This document shows, in pieces, positions 37,829 through 49,435 of a stretch of 64,000 bases of DNA (position 1 is the stretch's first letter; the number at the start of each line of letters is the position of its first letter). Below the pieces are notes generated by a model, which saw nothing but the letters and a program-made list of their open reading frames with translations, ran no database searches and was not told where the DNA came from. The stretch spans positions 34,472,001-34,536,000 of the forward strand of contig CM075101.1 of the NCBI GenBank assembly GCA_037576195.1. Reading direction: 5' to 3'. The stretch comes from Phytoseiulus persimilis. Its lineage: Eukaryota > Arthropoda > Arachnida > Mesostigmata > Phytoseiidae. A program made the position numbers and the translations under genes.

Positions 37829-40800
37829 GACGAACATGACAGTGACAGCTCAAGTTCAGCCGGTGACTCTTCGGACTCCTCAGACTTTGACGAGAATACA
37901 TCGACGAACAATCGTGAGCGATTGAACAACAACCAGATTGCCAACAGGTAACTTTCAACGTCCACCTTCGACGAAAATCAAACCCCTGGGAATCATCTGT
38001 TTCATGGCGCCCGAAAGCTTCTTTTTTGTCGACCGAGTTCGGTTTGATCCTATCGTACTCGCTCTCAGCAGTGATTTGATGCTCATGAATTGCCCAGTAT
38101 CCACAGCTCAAATCGTTCTTGTATTCCAGTGCCTCTGATGATTCGGACAGTTCGAACAACAGCTCACCGGGAGCAGTTTCTGAGTCATCTTCGGACAGTG
38201 AAGATGTACCTCAACGAAAGTCGACACCCAACAACGTGAGCTCAAATTCTATTCGGAAAGAGCGTTCACGGATAATTCAAATTGAGAAGTGATCGCCATC
38301 CCTATTTTGATGGGACTCCGTCAATCTGATCAGCAAGATCTATTCAGGAAATTTTACTGAATCACTGAGGAATCGGAGAGCATACCATTCCTGGCATTTG
38401 TTTTTTTTCCAGAAGCGAGGCTAGCCTCTTCTGTTCGACGGTTTCTCAGATGGGGAACAATTCTCTAGATTTATACCTTTATTAAATTTCAGAGGGCGAC
38501 GAGCCGGCGAAATGACGGAAAGCCGTGGGAAGACGACCCTGACATGTATGGAATTCGGAGGTCTGGAAGAGCCAAGCCTCAGACGAACAGATTCGTGAGT
38601 AGATAGCTCACGACAGTATTTTCACATGAAATGTGTTTAGTTCGAAGCAATGATCCTTCCCCGGGTGTGAACCCCCCCCCCCTTCCTTCCCACACATCAA
38701 ATCGCCTGGCGGCCTGACTTGCTCGAGTAATGAGCCTGACGAATTCTTTCCCTCTGCAGACGGTCGAAGTGAAGCCGACCAAGAAACCCCAGCCACGACG
38801 GTGCGTATCCCTTGACCTCTCACGGTTCCTTGCTGAACGTTCGTAGCTCTCGGGGGTCCGCGTCTGATTCCATAGTGATGAAGAGACTAGTTGACCGAAC
38901 AATTTCTTATAGGGAACGCGGTTGGAGCGAAGACAGTGACAGTGATGGCTCGGAGCGCCCAGTTCAGAAACGGAGACGAAAAGCCCCGTCGTCGTCCGAG
39001 TACTCGGATGACGAAGTTGTTCAGAGAGCATCGGCTCGCAGAGGAACTCGGAAAAGAGTTTCTTACAAGGAAGCCAAGGAGGACGTAACAGACGAAGACG
39101 ATCTCATGTCGGTCGACGGCGAGGAAACGAATGGAGTCGTGGAAGAGGAAAACGTCGAACAGGTGGAAAAAGTCTTGGACAAACGCCTCGGTAAAAAAGG
39201 AGCCACGGGTTCTGCCACCACTATCTACATGGTTGAGAAAAATGGGGACCCCAACGACCCTGATCCCACCGATAGAGAGCAGCAATTCCTCATCAAATGG
39301 AAGAATTGGTCTCATTTGCACAACACCTGGGAAACAATGGCAACGCTGCAGGCGCAAGGCGTGAAGGGCATCAAGCGCGTCGACAACTTTCTGAAAAAGG
39401 AAGAAGAACTCCAGCAATGGTGAGCTAAGCTCATTGGGTCGATTCAACGTCGACTTGAATTCTCATGTAAGTTTTCCTCTGAGCGACATAAGAGTACCCT
39501 CCTCTAATAAAAGAGTTTCATTCAAGGAAAATGCATGCAACGCCAGAAGAGATCGAATATTTCGATTGCCAGCAAGAAATGTCCGAACTGCTGTACCTCC
39601 GTCATCAGGTTGTGGAACGAATCATATGTGAGTTGCCTTCGAGTGCACACCATCCCGACCCTGTAACAGAGTACCACAACTCTCTACAACGCCTCACCCA
39701 AGGTATCATCAGCCCATACCATCGCATGTTTTCTACTCCATGCATGCAGCCGTTCATCTGATCAGTCGGTCTGTCCGTTGTCCGTCTCCAGCCTGTCCGT
39801 GGCCAGTACAGGCCTTCCTGATGTCGTTGCGATGCCCGCTGAGGTAATCGGATGGATACTGCATGCCGTACGATCCGCGAAAAGGATCCGTGAACTTCAG
39901 CGTGGTTTTCTATAATCTCTGGAGCTTCTCCGACGTTCCTCAACAACATCGGAGTCTGGTAGCATTCGAGATCAGCATGAAGCTCCTAGAAGATCCTCCC
40001 CTCATGCACACTGAAGGAGCTTTCAATGATCGAGCTTTCCAATGGAGTCTCCTTCTTCCGTTGAACGCGTCAATGACTTTGCGTAAAAGATCATTTTGGT
40101 CCTCCGACGAAGTAGCTTCCATCTGATAGGCCGGTCGTACTCTGCTGGGAGCGACGGACGATAGTGTTCCCAGAACCGTCACTAGCTGAACCCAAAACCT
40201 CCGTCGACGCTTACAATTGGTGTACGAAGTTAACAAGTTCCATAGTTTCTGTTACTAAGGTGTTCGTCGTTTGTCTATTCGATCATTGACCATTCTCAAC
40301 TCACAACCCCGCTCATGTAACAGTCATGAAACGATCATTTGTGTTCATTGAAACCCATTAACGGCTGACGTACCGACGGTAACCCAACACGAAGACGCAC
40401 ACACGGCGGACGATATGGACCAGGAGAACGAGCCACTCCTCTAGATCTGGTTTTCGATTCCCGGAACTGTCTTGACTAGTACTCGGGGAGATGGAGAGTT
40501 AGCACTCACGTACTCTGAGAGTCTATCAACACTGAACAGCTTTCGATCGAAAAAACTCCGAACTGAAAACTTTGTTCTTCTGTTCCTACAGCTCGGAAAG
40601 ACCGTGATGGTGCTCCTGGCGAGCTCGACTATCTGTGCAAGTGGGAAGGTCTTCCGTATTCGGACTGCACCTGGGAAGACGCATCGCTAATTCGCAAGAA
40701 GTTCAAGCCTATCATTGACGCATTCCATGCTCGGGAAAGGAGCACGACGGTGCCGGACAAGCATCATAGGTGAGGAAATCTTCCTCCGATGAGGCATGTC

Positions 40801-43800
40801 GTTCTCCGCCCGGTGTCGGAGAGGGCGGAGAAAGAGTACCAGGTGGTGAGCTATGCACGTGAATCGGTATCCAAAGCGCAGGGGTTTGAAATGTTTACTG
40901 CCTCGTTCGCAGATACTTCACGAGCCGGCCCAAGTTCCATCATATCAAGACTCAGCCGGACTTCGTTGGTGGCAGCGACCACTTAGAGTTGAGAGATTAT
41001 CAATTGGAAGGAGTCAACTGGCTGGTGAATAGCTGGTGCAAGAACAATAGCTGTATACTCGCCGACGAAATGGGTCTCGGGAAGACGATCCAAACAATAT
41101 CATTTCTCAACTACCTCTTCAACGAGTACCAGTTGTACGGGCCCTTCCTCATGGTCGTTCCGTTGTCGACACTCGTGGCGTGGCAGAGGGAATTTGTTAA
41201 CTGGGCACCAGAACTGAATGTGGTGACATATCTTGGTGACGTTTTGAGCCGAGAGAGAATCCGCGAGTTTGAGTGGTATATGACGGGTACGAAGAAAATC
41301 AAATTCAACGTCCTGCTCACAACCCCTGAGATTATGCTTAAGGACGCCCTCTATGTCGGCGAGGTCGACTGGGCCGTGCTGGCCGTCGACGAGGCGCATC
41401 GTCTAAAGAACGACGAGGCCCAACTCTACAGAACTCTCCAGGACTTCCGGACTAAGCATCGGCTACTGATCACGGGCACGCCTCTGCAGAACTCACTCAA
41501 AGAACTTTGGGCATTGCTGCACTTCATTGAACCCGATCGATTTCCTCAGTGGGATTCGTTCGAGGGAGAGCACCAGGACGCGCAGGAGAAAGGATACAGT
41601 AAACTCCATAAACAACTGGAGCCGTTCCTGCTCCGTCGAGTGAAGAAAGATGTGGAAAAATCTCTGCCTGCCAAGGTGGAGCGCATTCTCCGGGTGGAGA
41701 TGACATCTCTCCAAAAACAGTATTACAAATGGATCCTTACGAAAAACTACAAAATGCTCACGAAAGGCATGAAGGGCAGTCAAGCGAGTTTCGTCAACAT
41801 CATGGTTGAGCTGAAGAAGTGTTGCAATCACTGTCTTCTCATACGGCAGCCAGAGGTCTCCAACGGACAGGACGAGTTGACGCAGTTGATACGGGGATCG
41901 GGGAAACTGTTGCTACTGGACAAACTACTCTGCCGTCTCAAGCAAACCGGTCACAGGGTTTTGATCTTCTCGCAGATGGTGCGAATGTTAGACATCATCA
42001 GCGACTACCTCAGGATGCGGCGATTCCAGTTCCAGCGACTGGATGGATCGATCAAGGGTGAAACCCGCAAGCAAGCCCTCGATCACTTCAACGCGGAAAA
42101 TTCCCAAGATTTTTGTTTCCTTCTGTCGACGAGAGCCGGTGGGTTGGGTATCAACTTGGCAACAGCCGACACTGTAATAATCTTCGATTCAGACTGGAAC
42201 CCGCAGAACGATCTCCAGGCTCAAGCGCGAGCTCACCGAATCGGTCAGAAAAACCAAGTGAATATCTATAGGTTGGTGACGAAGAGTTCGGTTGAAGAAG
42301 ACATCATCGAGAGAGCGAAGCGGAAAATGGTTCTCGATCACCTGGTCATCCAACGGATGGACACATCGGGTCGAACAGTGCTGTCCAAAGGCGGCCCGTC
42401 CAACAGCAGTGCCAACCAGAGCAGCAGCACACCTTTCAACAAAGAGGAACTCGCTGCGATTCTGAAATTCGGAGCCGAAGACCTCTTCAAAGAGGAGGAT
42501 AACAGTCAGGATGGTGAAAACCAAGAGCTTGACATCGACGAGATCCTACAGAGAGCCGAAACTCGGGAGGACGCTCCAAGTTCGATGGGCGACGAGCTTC
42601 TCGGTTCCTTCAAAGTGCAGTCTTTCAACTTCAATGAGGAAGAGGTATCACAGACGCTTCCGGACTTCTCGGGAAAGACCTGGGAAGATATCATACCCGA
42701 GGCTGAGCGCAAGAAAATCGAAGAGGAGGAACGCCAGCGCGAGCAGATGCAACTTTACCTTCCACCGAGACAACGGCGAACCAATTTCGCCGACCTTGAG
42801 GACGGTGTGGACGCCGGTGGCAGCCAGACGGTCAAAACGGGCAAACGCGGGAGACCAGCCAAAAGCAAAGAGACATTGGGCAGTTTCTCAGACAATGAGA
42901 TCCGACGTTTCGTCAAGAGCTATAAGAAATATCCAGCAGCGATGAAGCGGCTGCCTGTGGTCGCCATGGACGCTGATCTACAAGACAAGTCCATGGTCGA
43001 ATTACGGAAGCTCGCGACAGTTCTCGAAAAAGGTTGTCGTGATTCCATGGCTGTCGTGAAGAACACGAAACAGAAGGAGAAGGAAATGAAAAAAGAGAAA
43101 AAGGATCGAAACAACAGCAACGACGACGGTGTCGGCGGCGGCGTTGAGAAAGAAGATGGAGAAGACGAGAATTCGAAGAACTCCAAGCACAAGCGGACGA
43201 CATTCGGTCTGGGAGGCATCCAAGTTAATGCGAAATCAGTCTACACAGCCATGGAAGAGTTAGAGATTCTCGAAGTTTTGATGCCTGACAACCCTGTGGA
43301 TAGAACTACGTGGAGGGCTGAATGTCCTTTCAAAGACCCTGGCTTCGATAGAGAGTGGACGCCTCAGGACGACACGAACCTCCTGAAAGGCATCTACGAA
43401 TACGGGATGGGGTCTTGGGAGCAGATGAAAATGGATCCCGCGTTACAGCTCAAAGACAAAATTTTACCCGAAAACCCCGAATCGAAACCACAGGCAAAAC
43501 ACCTTCTGAGTCGCGCCGACTCCCTCCTCAAACTGCTCAGACGAATGCACAACAAAAAACAAAAAGTGGTGAGTGCGGTTGTCTTCATCTGCTTCATCGA
43601 TTGCTATCGGAGGAGCTGCTCAATGTCGTCCTCCCTTATTCCGTCAGGTCCGTTCCAGCTTGACCGTGTTTCTTCTCTCTCTTCCAGTTGATGGCTGCAC
43701 AGAAGCGTAAGGAACGCGCAGAGAAAAGGCGCGAAGACAACAAGCGCGAGAAGGAGAACCGGAAGGAGAAGGAGAAGAAGAAGACATCGTCATCTCACCA

Positions 43801-44170
43801 TTCTTCGCACCATTCGAGTTCGTCTAGTTTCGAGCCGGTGGAAGATCTCCCTAAAGAAGTATTCAATGATTGCAAGGAAAAAATGCGTCCAGTCAAACGC
43901 GCGTTGCGGCAACTCGATTCTCAAGACAAAGAGCTTTCAAAAGAAGAACAGATTCGGCTGACTCGGCGGTGTCTCGTCAAAATCGGAGATCGTATCAATG
44001 AATGCACCGTGGAATACCCGACCGAACGAGCCAAACAGTGGAGATCGTATTTATGGGCGTTTGTGAGCAAGTTCACAGACCTCGACGCGAAGCAGCTCTA
44101 CAAACTCTACAAACACGCTGTGAAGAGATGCAGTGCCGAAGAACAAGGCAGCAATGTTCCTTCGAACTGA
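37829..44170 (+). CDS. CHD1: Chromodomain helicase DNA-binding protein 1 (N-terminal exon missing)
   Basis: ATP-dependent nucleosome remodeler of transcribed chromatin that reads H3K4 methylation. Exons: 37829-37947, 38130-38235, 38493-38594, 38760-38800, 38913-39419, 39527-39627, 40592-40769, 40913-43568, 43688-44170, phase-consistent over 1430 residues. N-terminal Ser/Asp-rich tail. Chromodomain 1 around [16 protein letters not shown] and [16 protein letters not shown]. Chromodomain 2 around [22 protein letters not shown]2 ATPase with [19 protein letters not shown] (Walker A), [10 protein letters not shown] (DEAH), [32 protein letters not shown] and [20 protein letters not shown]-like DNA-binding region ([39 protein letters not shown]). 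C-terminal DUF4208 ([31 protein letters not shown]). One 2.7-kb exon carries most of the protein. Confidence 0.97.
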
Positions 44171-46342
44171 AGGGCCCGTGAAGTCTCACGACGTGGGAAC
44201 TATCTGCTCAGTTAGGGTCAAATCGTGAATCTGCATTTTTGGTTGGCCAACATTTGGTTATCCGAGTGGGACATCCATCTGTTGCGAAAGCATCTTTTGA
44301 ATTAGAGAGCATCTGTTAAGAGGCGTCCATGCACCACGGCGAGCGTTGTCACCTTTCAGCTCATTGCTGATCTGAGAAACTGAAGCCAATGAGGACTCTT
44401 TAATTTTTCCATCCGCACCGCTTGCGTATCACCGCTGATCCGCGTACTAGGATCACGTACACGGCGGATCAACAGCGTAAGTGGTGAGATGCGACCAACC
44501 GAGTGTGTTATGCAAGGGCAGCGCTATCCGAGATCTCAAAGGGAGTGGAGCCCTTGACAACGAAGGTTCCTCAAGTCAACGTTGCCAATTAGTTCGCTGA
44601 ATACAGAATTCGACAAAGAACGCAGCAACCGATATCGACGTTAACGAGAGATCGTTCAATTGAAACCAGCGATCGAGAGCCGGTTCCTGAGATACGACGC
44701 CATCAAGCAGCGGGGAGAGTTTATTTTCGGTCAAGCGAAGGATGACATATTTAAGAGAAATTCTATAACACCTCGTGGAGCGACTCGAAAGATACGATCT
44801 CGGTTCGGCCGCGGCGCGAGATCGTAGTCTCTGTATATTTAACGAACGCGTTTGATCTTGGAAAGTATATACTGTGTACTTAGAAGATTTATATTAGACT
44901 AAACTTTAGAGCTGAGTGCTAGAGCAGAGACAACAAATTGAGATGTAGTCGAGTAGTTGAAAGACGAGAAAGTCGCGTCCATGCTCACGGCGCGTTGAGA
45001 CGTGGAAACGGACATTTTATTTTCCATGGGTTGGGCTCAGCAACTGTAATTACTGTACAGTGTCTTTGGCCGTCTGGAAGCTGAGAAAATGGAGATGTCT
45101 TTGTGAATGCTGCTCACTGACCGAGATCGTCCGGCGAAGAATATTTCAATTGTGTGTACGGTAATTGACACTTTGTCGGCTGTCGTTCGAATCGAACGTC
45201 GACCCGTCACTGAAAACTCGGACGAGCGAGCAAAGGAAATCGATGACTGATTCTTTATGAAACGAAGAAACGAAAGTCCTAGGGAATGTGATGCAGGGGA
45301 GGGATGGGTTCTGTATATATGCACATTACGTTTGTCTACTTCGCCCTGAAGAATAAACATTTATTTACAGAAAGTAATCCAATGCCGGGTTTTCATCCAA
45401 AATCCGAATATTTCATCAGAATATGCCGCGGTGATCGTTCAGCGTTCTCGATTCTACGATTTGAGCTGGGGGTCATGAGAGGGGATCTGTCCCGATCCGA
45501 CGCCGGCAAAGCTTCATCGATGCGATGGGATTTTCGCAATCGATCCACTCTCTTTAGTTCGAACGATGATTCACGGCGATTGAGTTCATATTATACTCGA
45601 GGACTTGGAAGATCCTTGATACAGGCGAGAATATACAAAATGATCGAGTGCGATCGGAAATTCGCTGCTCCTTTCTTCTGTTTGTCATAACTCGATGCGA
45701 ATTCTCTTTGATAACCAAAAGATTGGTGGGCATTTCCGTCCCTGAATCGGACAGTTGTCCTGTAGAGATGACTAATTTCAACTGATCGGGCTCGTTCGGC
45801 TGTGATTCGATGCGGCAGAGGATGCCGTTTCCACGACCCAAGCTCGCATGAAGATCCCCTCAGCGGTCGGAAGATAGCGAGCGATCGTATCAGCCTGAAA
45901 ACCGCTGATACTCCAACAAAAGATTAACTTCTCTGCATTTCCCCCGGTGTCTTCTCCAGAGAGCCCGATTCGGAAATTTTCTCGACGGCAAAGAGCTTCC
46001 CTGTCGGCCGAGACTACTCGATCAAGAAGTTGTCGTGGACCCGGAAATCACGCTCGTCCAGAGGGAGAAACCAGTCGACTCTCATATTATGGAGTCATCG
46101 TCATCTTCAAGCATATGGAAATCCAGGATCTGTTTGTTTGTCTGTCCTTGATGAAGTCGCACACGATCGGTCGCATCGACGTGGAACTGTCAGCAAGTTG
46201 TAGGGCGGCTCACAAAGAAGAACATGGGCCACCCACTCTCTCTATACTATGACCGAGATGCGAATCGTAACGATAAAGTGCACCGCCCCTATATGATGGC
46301 AGCTAGACGGATGGCCTCTCCTCAAGATCCTGAAATTCCCAC
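44171..46342. other. CHD1 3' UTR followed by unassigned spacer
   Basis: The CHD1 3' UTR probably runs about 1.2 kb to the poly(A) signal at 45352. Beyond it, a minus-strand open frame at 45554-45841 reads GNGILCRIESQPNEPDQLKL. At least two other frames over the same bases look equally plausible, so no gene is called. Confidence 0.4.
45352..45357 (+). terminator. Poly(A) signal, probably CHD1
   Basis: AATAAA, first strong signal downstream of the CHD1 stop on the plus strand, implying a 3' UTR of about 1.2 kb. Confidence 0.6.
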
Positions 46343-46360
46343 CAGTGGCGTATCTAGCTC
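46343..46360 (+). mobile_element. Possible solitary hAT-type terminal inverted repeat
   Basis: CAGTGGCGTATCTAGCTC resembles the ends of the complete hAT element 1.5 kb away (CAGTGGCGTAGCTAG). The 8 bases before it are ATTCCCAC. I found no matching inverted end followed by the same 8 bases nearby, so this would be a truncated copy or chance. Confidence 0.35.
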
Positions 46361-47845
46361 AAGCCGTGCTCGGGGCAAACGCCTCCGTTCCCCCTCTGAA
46401 CTCGCACGAATTCTATGGGCGATCGGGAGAGATTCTTGGCGTTGAAAACAAGGTCATTTTCGCCTGATGTTATCACGATGCTGTGATGATCTGAATCGCG
46501 CGCGGTGGTCCTCGTCTGCAGCGAAACTTCCCATCATAAGAGAGCCTCGAAGTCTGTTTTTTCCCGTTTCGTTCCTCTCAGTGCTCAAGAGCGTTAATGG
46601 GCCCAGCAGTCCTTGACCCATGATCCGTTTCAACTCGCTGAAAGATCTCTACCGCTGAATAATGTAACGATGGTAAGGAGAATCCGCGTGCCAACTCGCA
46701 GGTCCAGAGTTACGCTCTCATCAGCGTATCGGATGATGGAGCTGGGAAATCCCACTGGAGTCGCGACTCGGGTATGCTCCCTGGCACACAACAACATTTC
46801 ACAGTCATCTATTTATCATAAAGGCTCTTCGATTCGCCTATTCTGCGCCCTCTCAGGTCTCTGGATCGCGATTTGGTTTTAGATTTGGATTGAGTTCCCG
46901 CTGCGGTTAAGGAGCTCTGACCCTCTCGAGAGATTGAGATGCTGTTCCGTGTCCGTGTCCCCCTCAGCCCTCTGGGGCACTGGCTCCCTGTGCCTGAGAT
47001 GAGGCGACTTCCAATTGCAGCCAAAGCGATTCAAATAACTCCATTCCCTCAGGTATAGGCCTCCAACTTGTCGGGGGCGAGGATTCGTCGCCCAGACGGA
47101 TTGAATCTCCAATGCAGACACGGATATGAGCAAAAATCCATTGTCCAATCCCGATGAACGCTGTTTGCTTGCAATACATTTTCCCTCCATGTGGAATCAA
47201 ATTAGGCGATCCGAAGCTCGCTGTATCGCAGTGGTTCTCGAAGTGGCCGATATCTACCCTCAGGGGCCAATTATCGGTTTTTTACAGAGATTATTCCGGG
47301 ATGAATGTGCTTCTCGGGGTCACAGCCGATTCCCAGGCGGTCGATAATCGAGGAAATTCCAGGCCCGATCTGACCATACTTCTCGGGGTCTACGGATCCG
47401 GGGTGTTGGCGGTCGACCCTCCGGGGGTCGATGGGTCAGGGAAGTTCACGAACAACTGCTGTGAAGCCTTCTCGAAGACCTGAGAGTTAAAATATATTGT
47501 ACTTAGAACATTCCCATCGAGCTGCCGATAGTGATGTCTCGGGTGATGATTTTGGATCACTATACGTTCGATCTGTCATCTCATGTAATGATAACGATAA
47601 GGAAACGTTTGGTCCAGATTCGGATAAGTAGAGTATTGAGTGGAACTTGTATTCTGATCACAAATCTGAAGCTTTTGTGGAACCTATCGTTGAACTCGAT
47701 GAGATAAAGGGAGAATCAATGATAATTCCGACTTGTGACACTCGTCAGGGATTTAGCGGCGTTGGTTTCATGATGATTCTCTCTTACTCGAGGATCCAGT
47801 GAATGCGAGCATAATTGATGATGATAGTGATTATCAGAGCTTGGA
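46361..47845. other. Unassigned spacer before the hAT element
   Basis: No recognised gene. A strong minus-strand acceptor-like sequence at about 47482 precedes VFEKASQQLFVNF, but that frame soon stops. A neighbouring minus-strand frame then reads DPEKYGQIGPGISSIIDRLG with a second DPEKH. This could be one gene with misread introns, or nothing. Confidence 0.3.
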
Positions 47846-47853
47846 AGTTCAGG
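47846..47853 (+). repeat. Left target-site duplication of the hAT element
   Basis: AGTTCAGG, identical to the 8 bases directly after the right end of the element (49428-49435). An 8-bp duplication is the family signature of hAT transposons. Confidence 0.85.
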
Positions 47854-47866
47854 CAGGGGCGTAGCT

Positions 47867-47882
47867 GGGCGGAGTGCCGCCC
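47867..47882 (+). repeat. Left subterminal hairpin of the hAT element
   Basis: GGGCGG, loop AGTG, CCGCCC: a perfect 6-bp stem starting 14 bases inside the left end. Confidence 0.8.
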
Positions 47883-48086
47883 GGGGCCGAACTCGAAGAT
47901 CCTGAGGATGTCGCCCCCCCCCCCTCCCAACATCCAGGGAACTTGAAAGACTCTCGTGCGTGACTTCGTGCAGCCGAATCTGAGAAAAAGAAGCCAGAAC
48001 GCTCGTACGGAAGGCTGCCAGTATATTACTCCATTCCCACCACGTTCCTGAACTTCATAATGTTCCTTACAGTCCGATCTGCCGAG

Positions 48087-48395
48087 CTCTGAAGATAGCG
48101 TATTCATGTAACGCTCCTCTGAAGTCGATGCTACTGGGCAGCTCGTTCTGGTTGGAGACGCTCGCGAGATTCCACACGGAAAACCCTCATAGCTAGCAGA
48201 GCTTATCGCCAACGTCAAGGAGGCTCGCAAGCAAACGATCAGGTTCATTACATAAATGTCGAGCCCTTGGTTCATTATGAACTGCAGATGCTGAAGCAGA
48301 CGCCTTTCGGCAATTGCGTCCTTTCACTGCGTTGAACAACTTGGAAGATTTTTCGCTCGACTTTGAACTCTTCCTCGTTTATATCGAGATTGTTA
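48087..48395 (-). pseudogene. Decayed hAT transposase C-terminal (dimerisation) region
   Basis: On the minus strand about 48395-48295 reads NNLDINEEEFKVE. 48245-48186 reads NLIVCLRASLTLAISSASYE, matching the hATC pattern in which a hydrophobic strand runs into [ST]-x-A-S-x-E-R-x-F-S. 48122-48087 reads SEERYMNTLSSE, matching the later family motif S-x-E-R-L-x-x-L-A-x-L-S-I-E. The expected ERSFSKL core is destroyed between them, and stop codons separate the pieces. The order and spacing agree with a hAT transposase whose C-terminus points to the left end of the element. Confidence 0.65.
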
Positions 48396-48465
48396 GATTC
48401 TATTCACCTGGTCCGTGGTTTGTTGTATCTGATGCGTGCATTCACTACCTTTCAATACCTTTCAA

Positions 48466-48693
48466 TTAAGTCGCAAGCATGCTCAGCGGATCCTTTTTTT
48501 TGCGTTCCCATGCTCCGAGAAGTCGCTTTGTCGTGTTCAGCGATGTATGATTCAGCTCACTGGCGGAGGAGAGCAGCAAGGTGATCATTTGTGTAGCATA
48601 ATTCATTGCATCCGAAGATCCTATGGGCGAGTGCTCCGTGGCGAACTGCACATCGGTCCCAGAATGTGATTGATTGATTGGTTTATTAACCAT
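48466..48693 (-). pseudogene. Open fragment inside the hAT element, possibly upstream transposase remnant
   Basis: Minus-strand frame reading TDVQFATEHSPIGSSDAMNY then LLGAWERKKKDPLSMLAT. It is colinear with the hATC remnant downstream and begins at the edge of the AATC-repeat tail. It cannot be assigned to a named transposase domain by eye. Confidence 0.3.
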
Positions 48694-48810
48694 TTCTTGC
48701 CCATATACACTTTGTTATATGTCAGAAACCCCGTACGCGGGGGCGAGTACACTCTGCTGGTTAGGAGTGTGTCTGGGCAGTCTTCTGAAGGATCAACTGT
48801 GTCAGCTCCT
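48668..48810 (-). mobile_element. Probable 3' end of a non-LTR retroelement nested in the hAT element
   Basis: Read on the minus strand, sequence ends in TAATAAACC followed by about three AATC units. A poly(A)-like signal running into a short tandem tail is typical of 3' ends of some LINEs and SINEs of arthropods. The 5' limit is not visible, and no reverse-transcriptase motif was seen. Confidence 0.35.
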
Positions 48811-49331
48811 CTGCAGATTCACCCCCCACTTCGATGAAATGAGCGGAAGATTCGACTACGTTGATATAGGACCCACCGACTGTTGCGCAACGAAGTATCT
48901 AGCTCACCTGGTCGTCATTTGATGCTCCTGGCGTGCTGTCACAAGCGATTCAGAAATATTCAGCTTCCACCCCCTGCTTCGAATTTGTTCCCAAGGTGAG
49001 CGATCGTTTCATCTTGAATTGTTTGCGACACGTGGGACACTTCCCTTCAAATCATAGCGTCACTTCCGCGACACTGGGGTGCCGGTGTTCACGAATAACC
49101 TGAGGATCGAAGCACAGTACTTGGAGGGAGGTTTCAGAGGTTCCACCTGTGTTTGAAGAATGTGCCTTTTGTTCGGGATCTTGATGAGAGGAAGGTCTCC
49201 ATGAAGCGGAATGAAGGGATGCACTCCAATCGACGGAGCCGCTAGATCGATTGTATTGATCGCAAATCCCTGTCAGCTCACCGGTCTCGCTTCTGCGATC
49301 GCTTATCAACCAGCGCTTCTTGATGAAAAAG

Positions 49332-49356
49332 CCAGGGGCGGAAATGCCGCCCCTGG
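49332..49356 (+). repeat. Right subterminal hairpin of the hAT element
   Basis: CCAGGGGCGG, loop AAATG, CCGCCCCTGG: a perfect 10-bp stem about 70 bases inside the right end. Its core repeats the GGGCGG/CCGCCC of the left hairpin. Confidence 0.85.
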
Positions 49357-49427
49357 TGATGCCCTGAGATGTGCCTCCCGATGCGGGCCGCACCCTCGCC
49401 TCCCCCCCCCCGCTAGCTACGCCACTG

Positions 49428-49435
49428 AGTTCAGG
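49428..49435 (+). repeat. Right target-site duplication of the hAT element
   Basis: AGTTCAGG, identical to 47846-47853. Confidence 0.85.

Larger units (their letters stand above)
47854..49427 (-). mobile_element. hAT-superfamily DNA transposon, 1574 bp, full-length ends, inactive
   Basis: Left end CAGGGGCGTAGCTGG and right end (reverse complement) CAGTGGCGTAGCTAG form terminal inverted repeats with 13 of 15 matches. Both are followed by G/C-rich subterminal DNA with short perfect hairpins. A perfect 8-bp target-site duplication, AGTTCAGG, flanks it. The minus strand keeps traces of a transposase, including the C-terminal dimerisation region, but with stops and frame changes. It sits between CHD1 and TFIP11. 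Its size and decay mean it could move only with another copy's transposase. Confidence 0.85.

Noticed and set aside
38887-39447. 186-codon minus-strand open frame
   Set aside because: Antisense shadow of the CHD1 exon carrying chromodomain 1.
45554-45841. Minus-strand frame resembling an adaptin-type C-terminus (GILCRIES ...)
   Set aside because: Two other frames across the same bases look as protein-like, and no neighbouring exons support an adaptin. The likeness is too weak.
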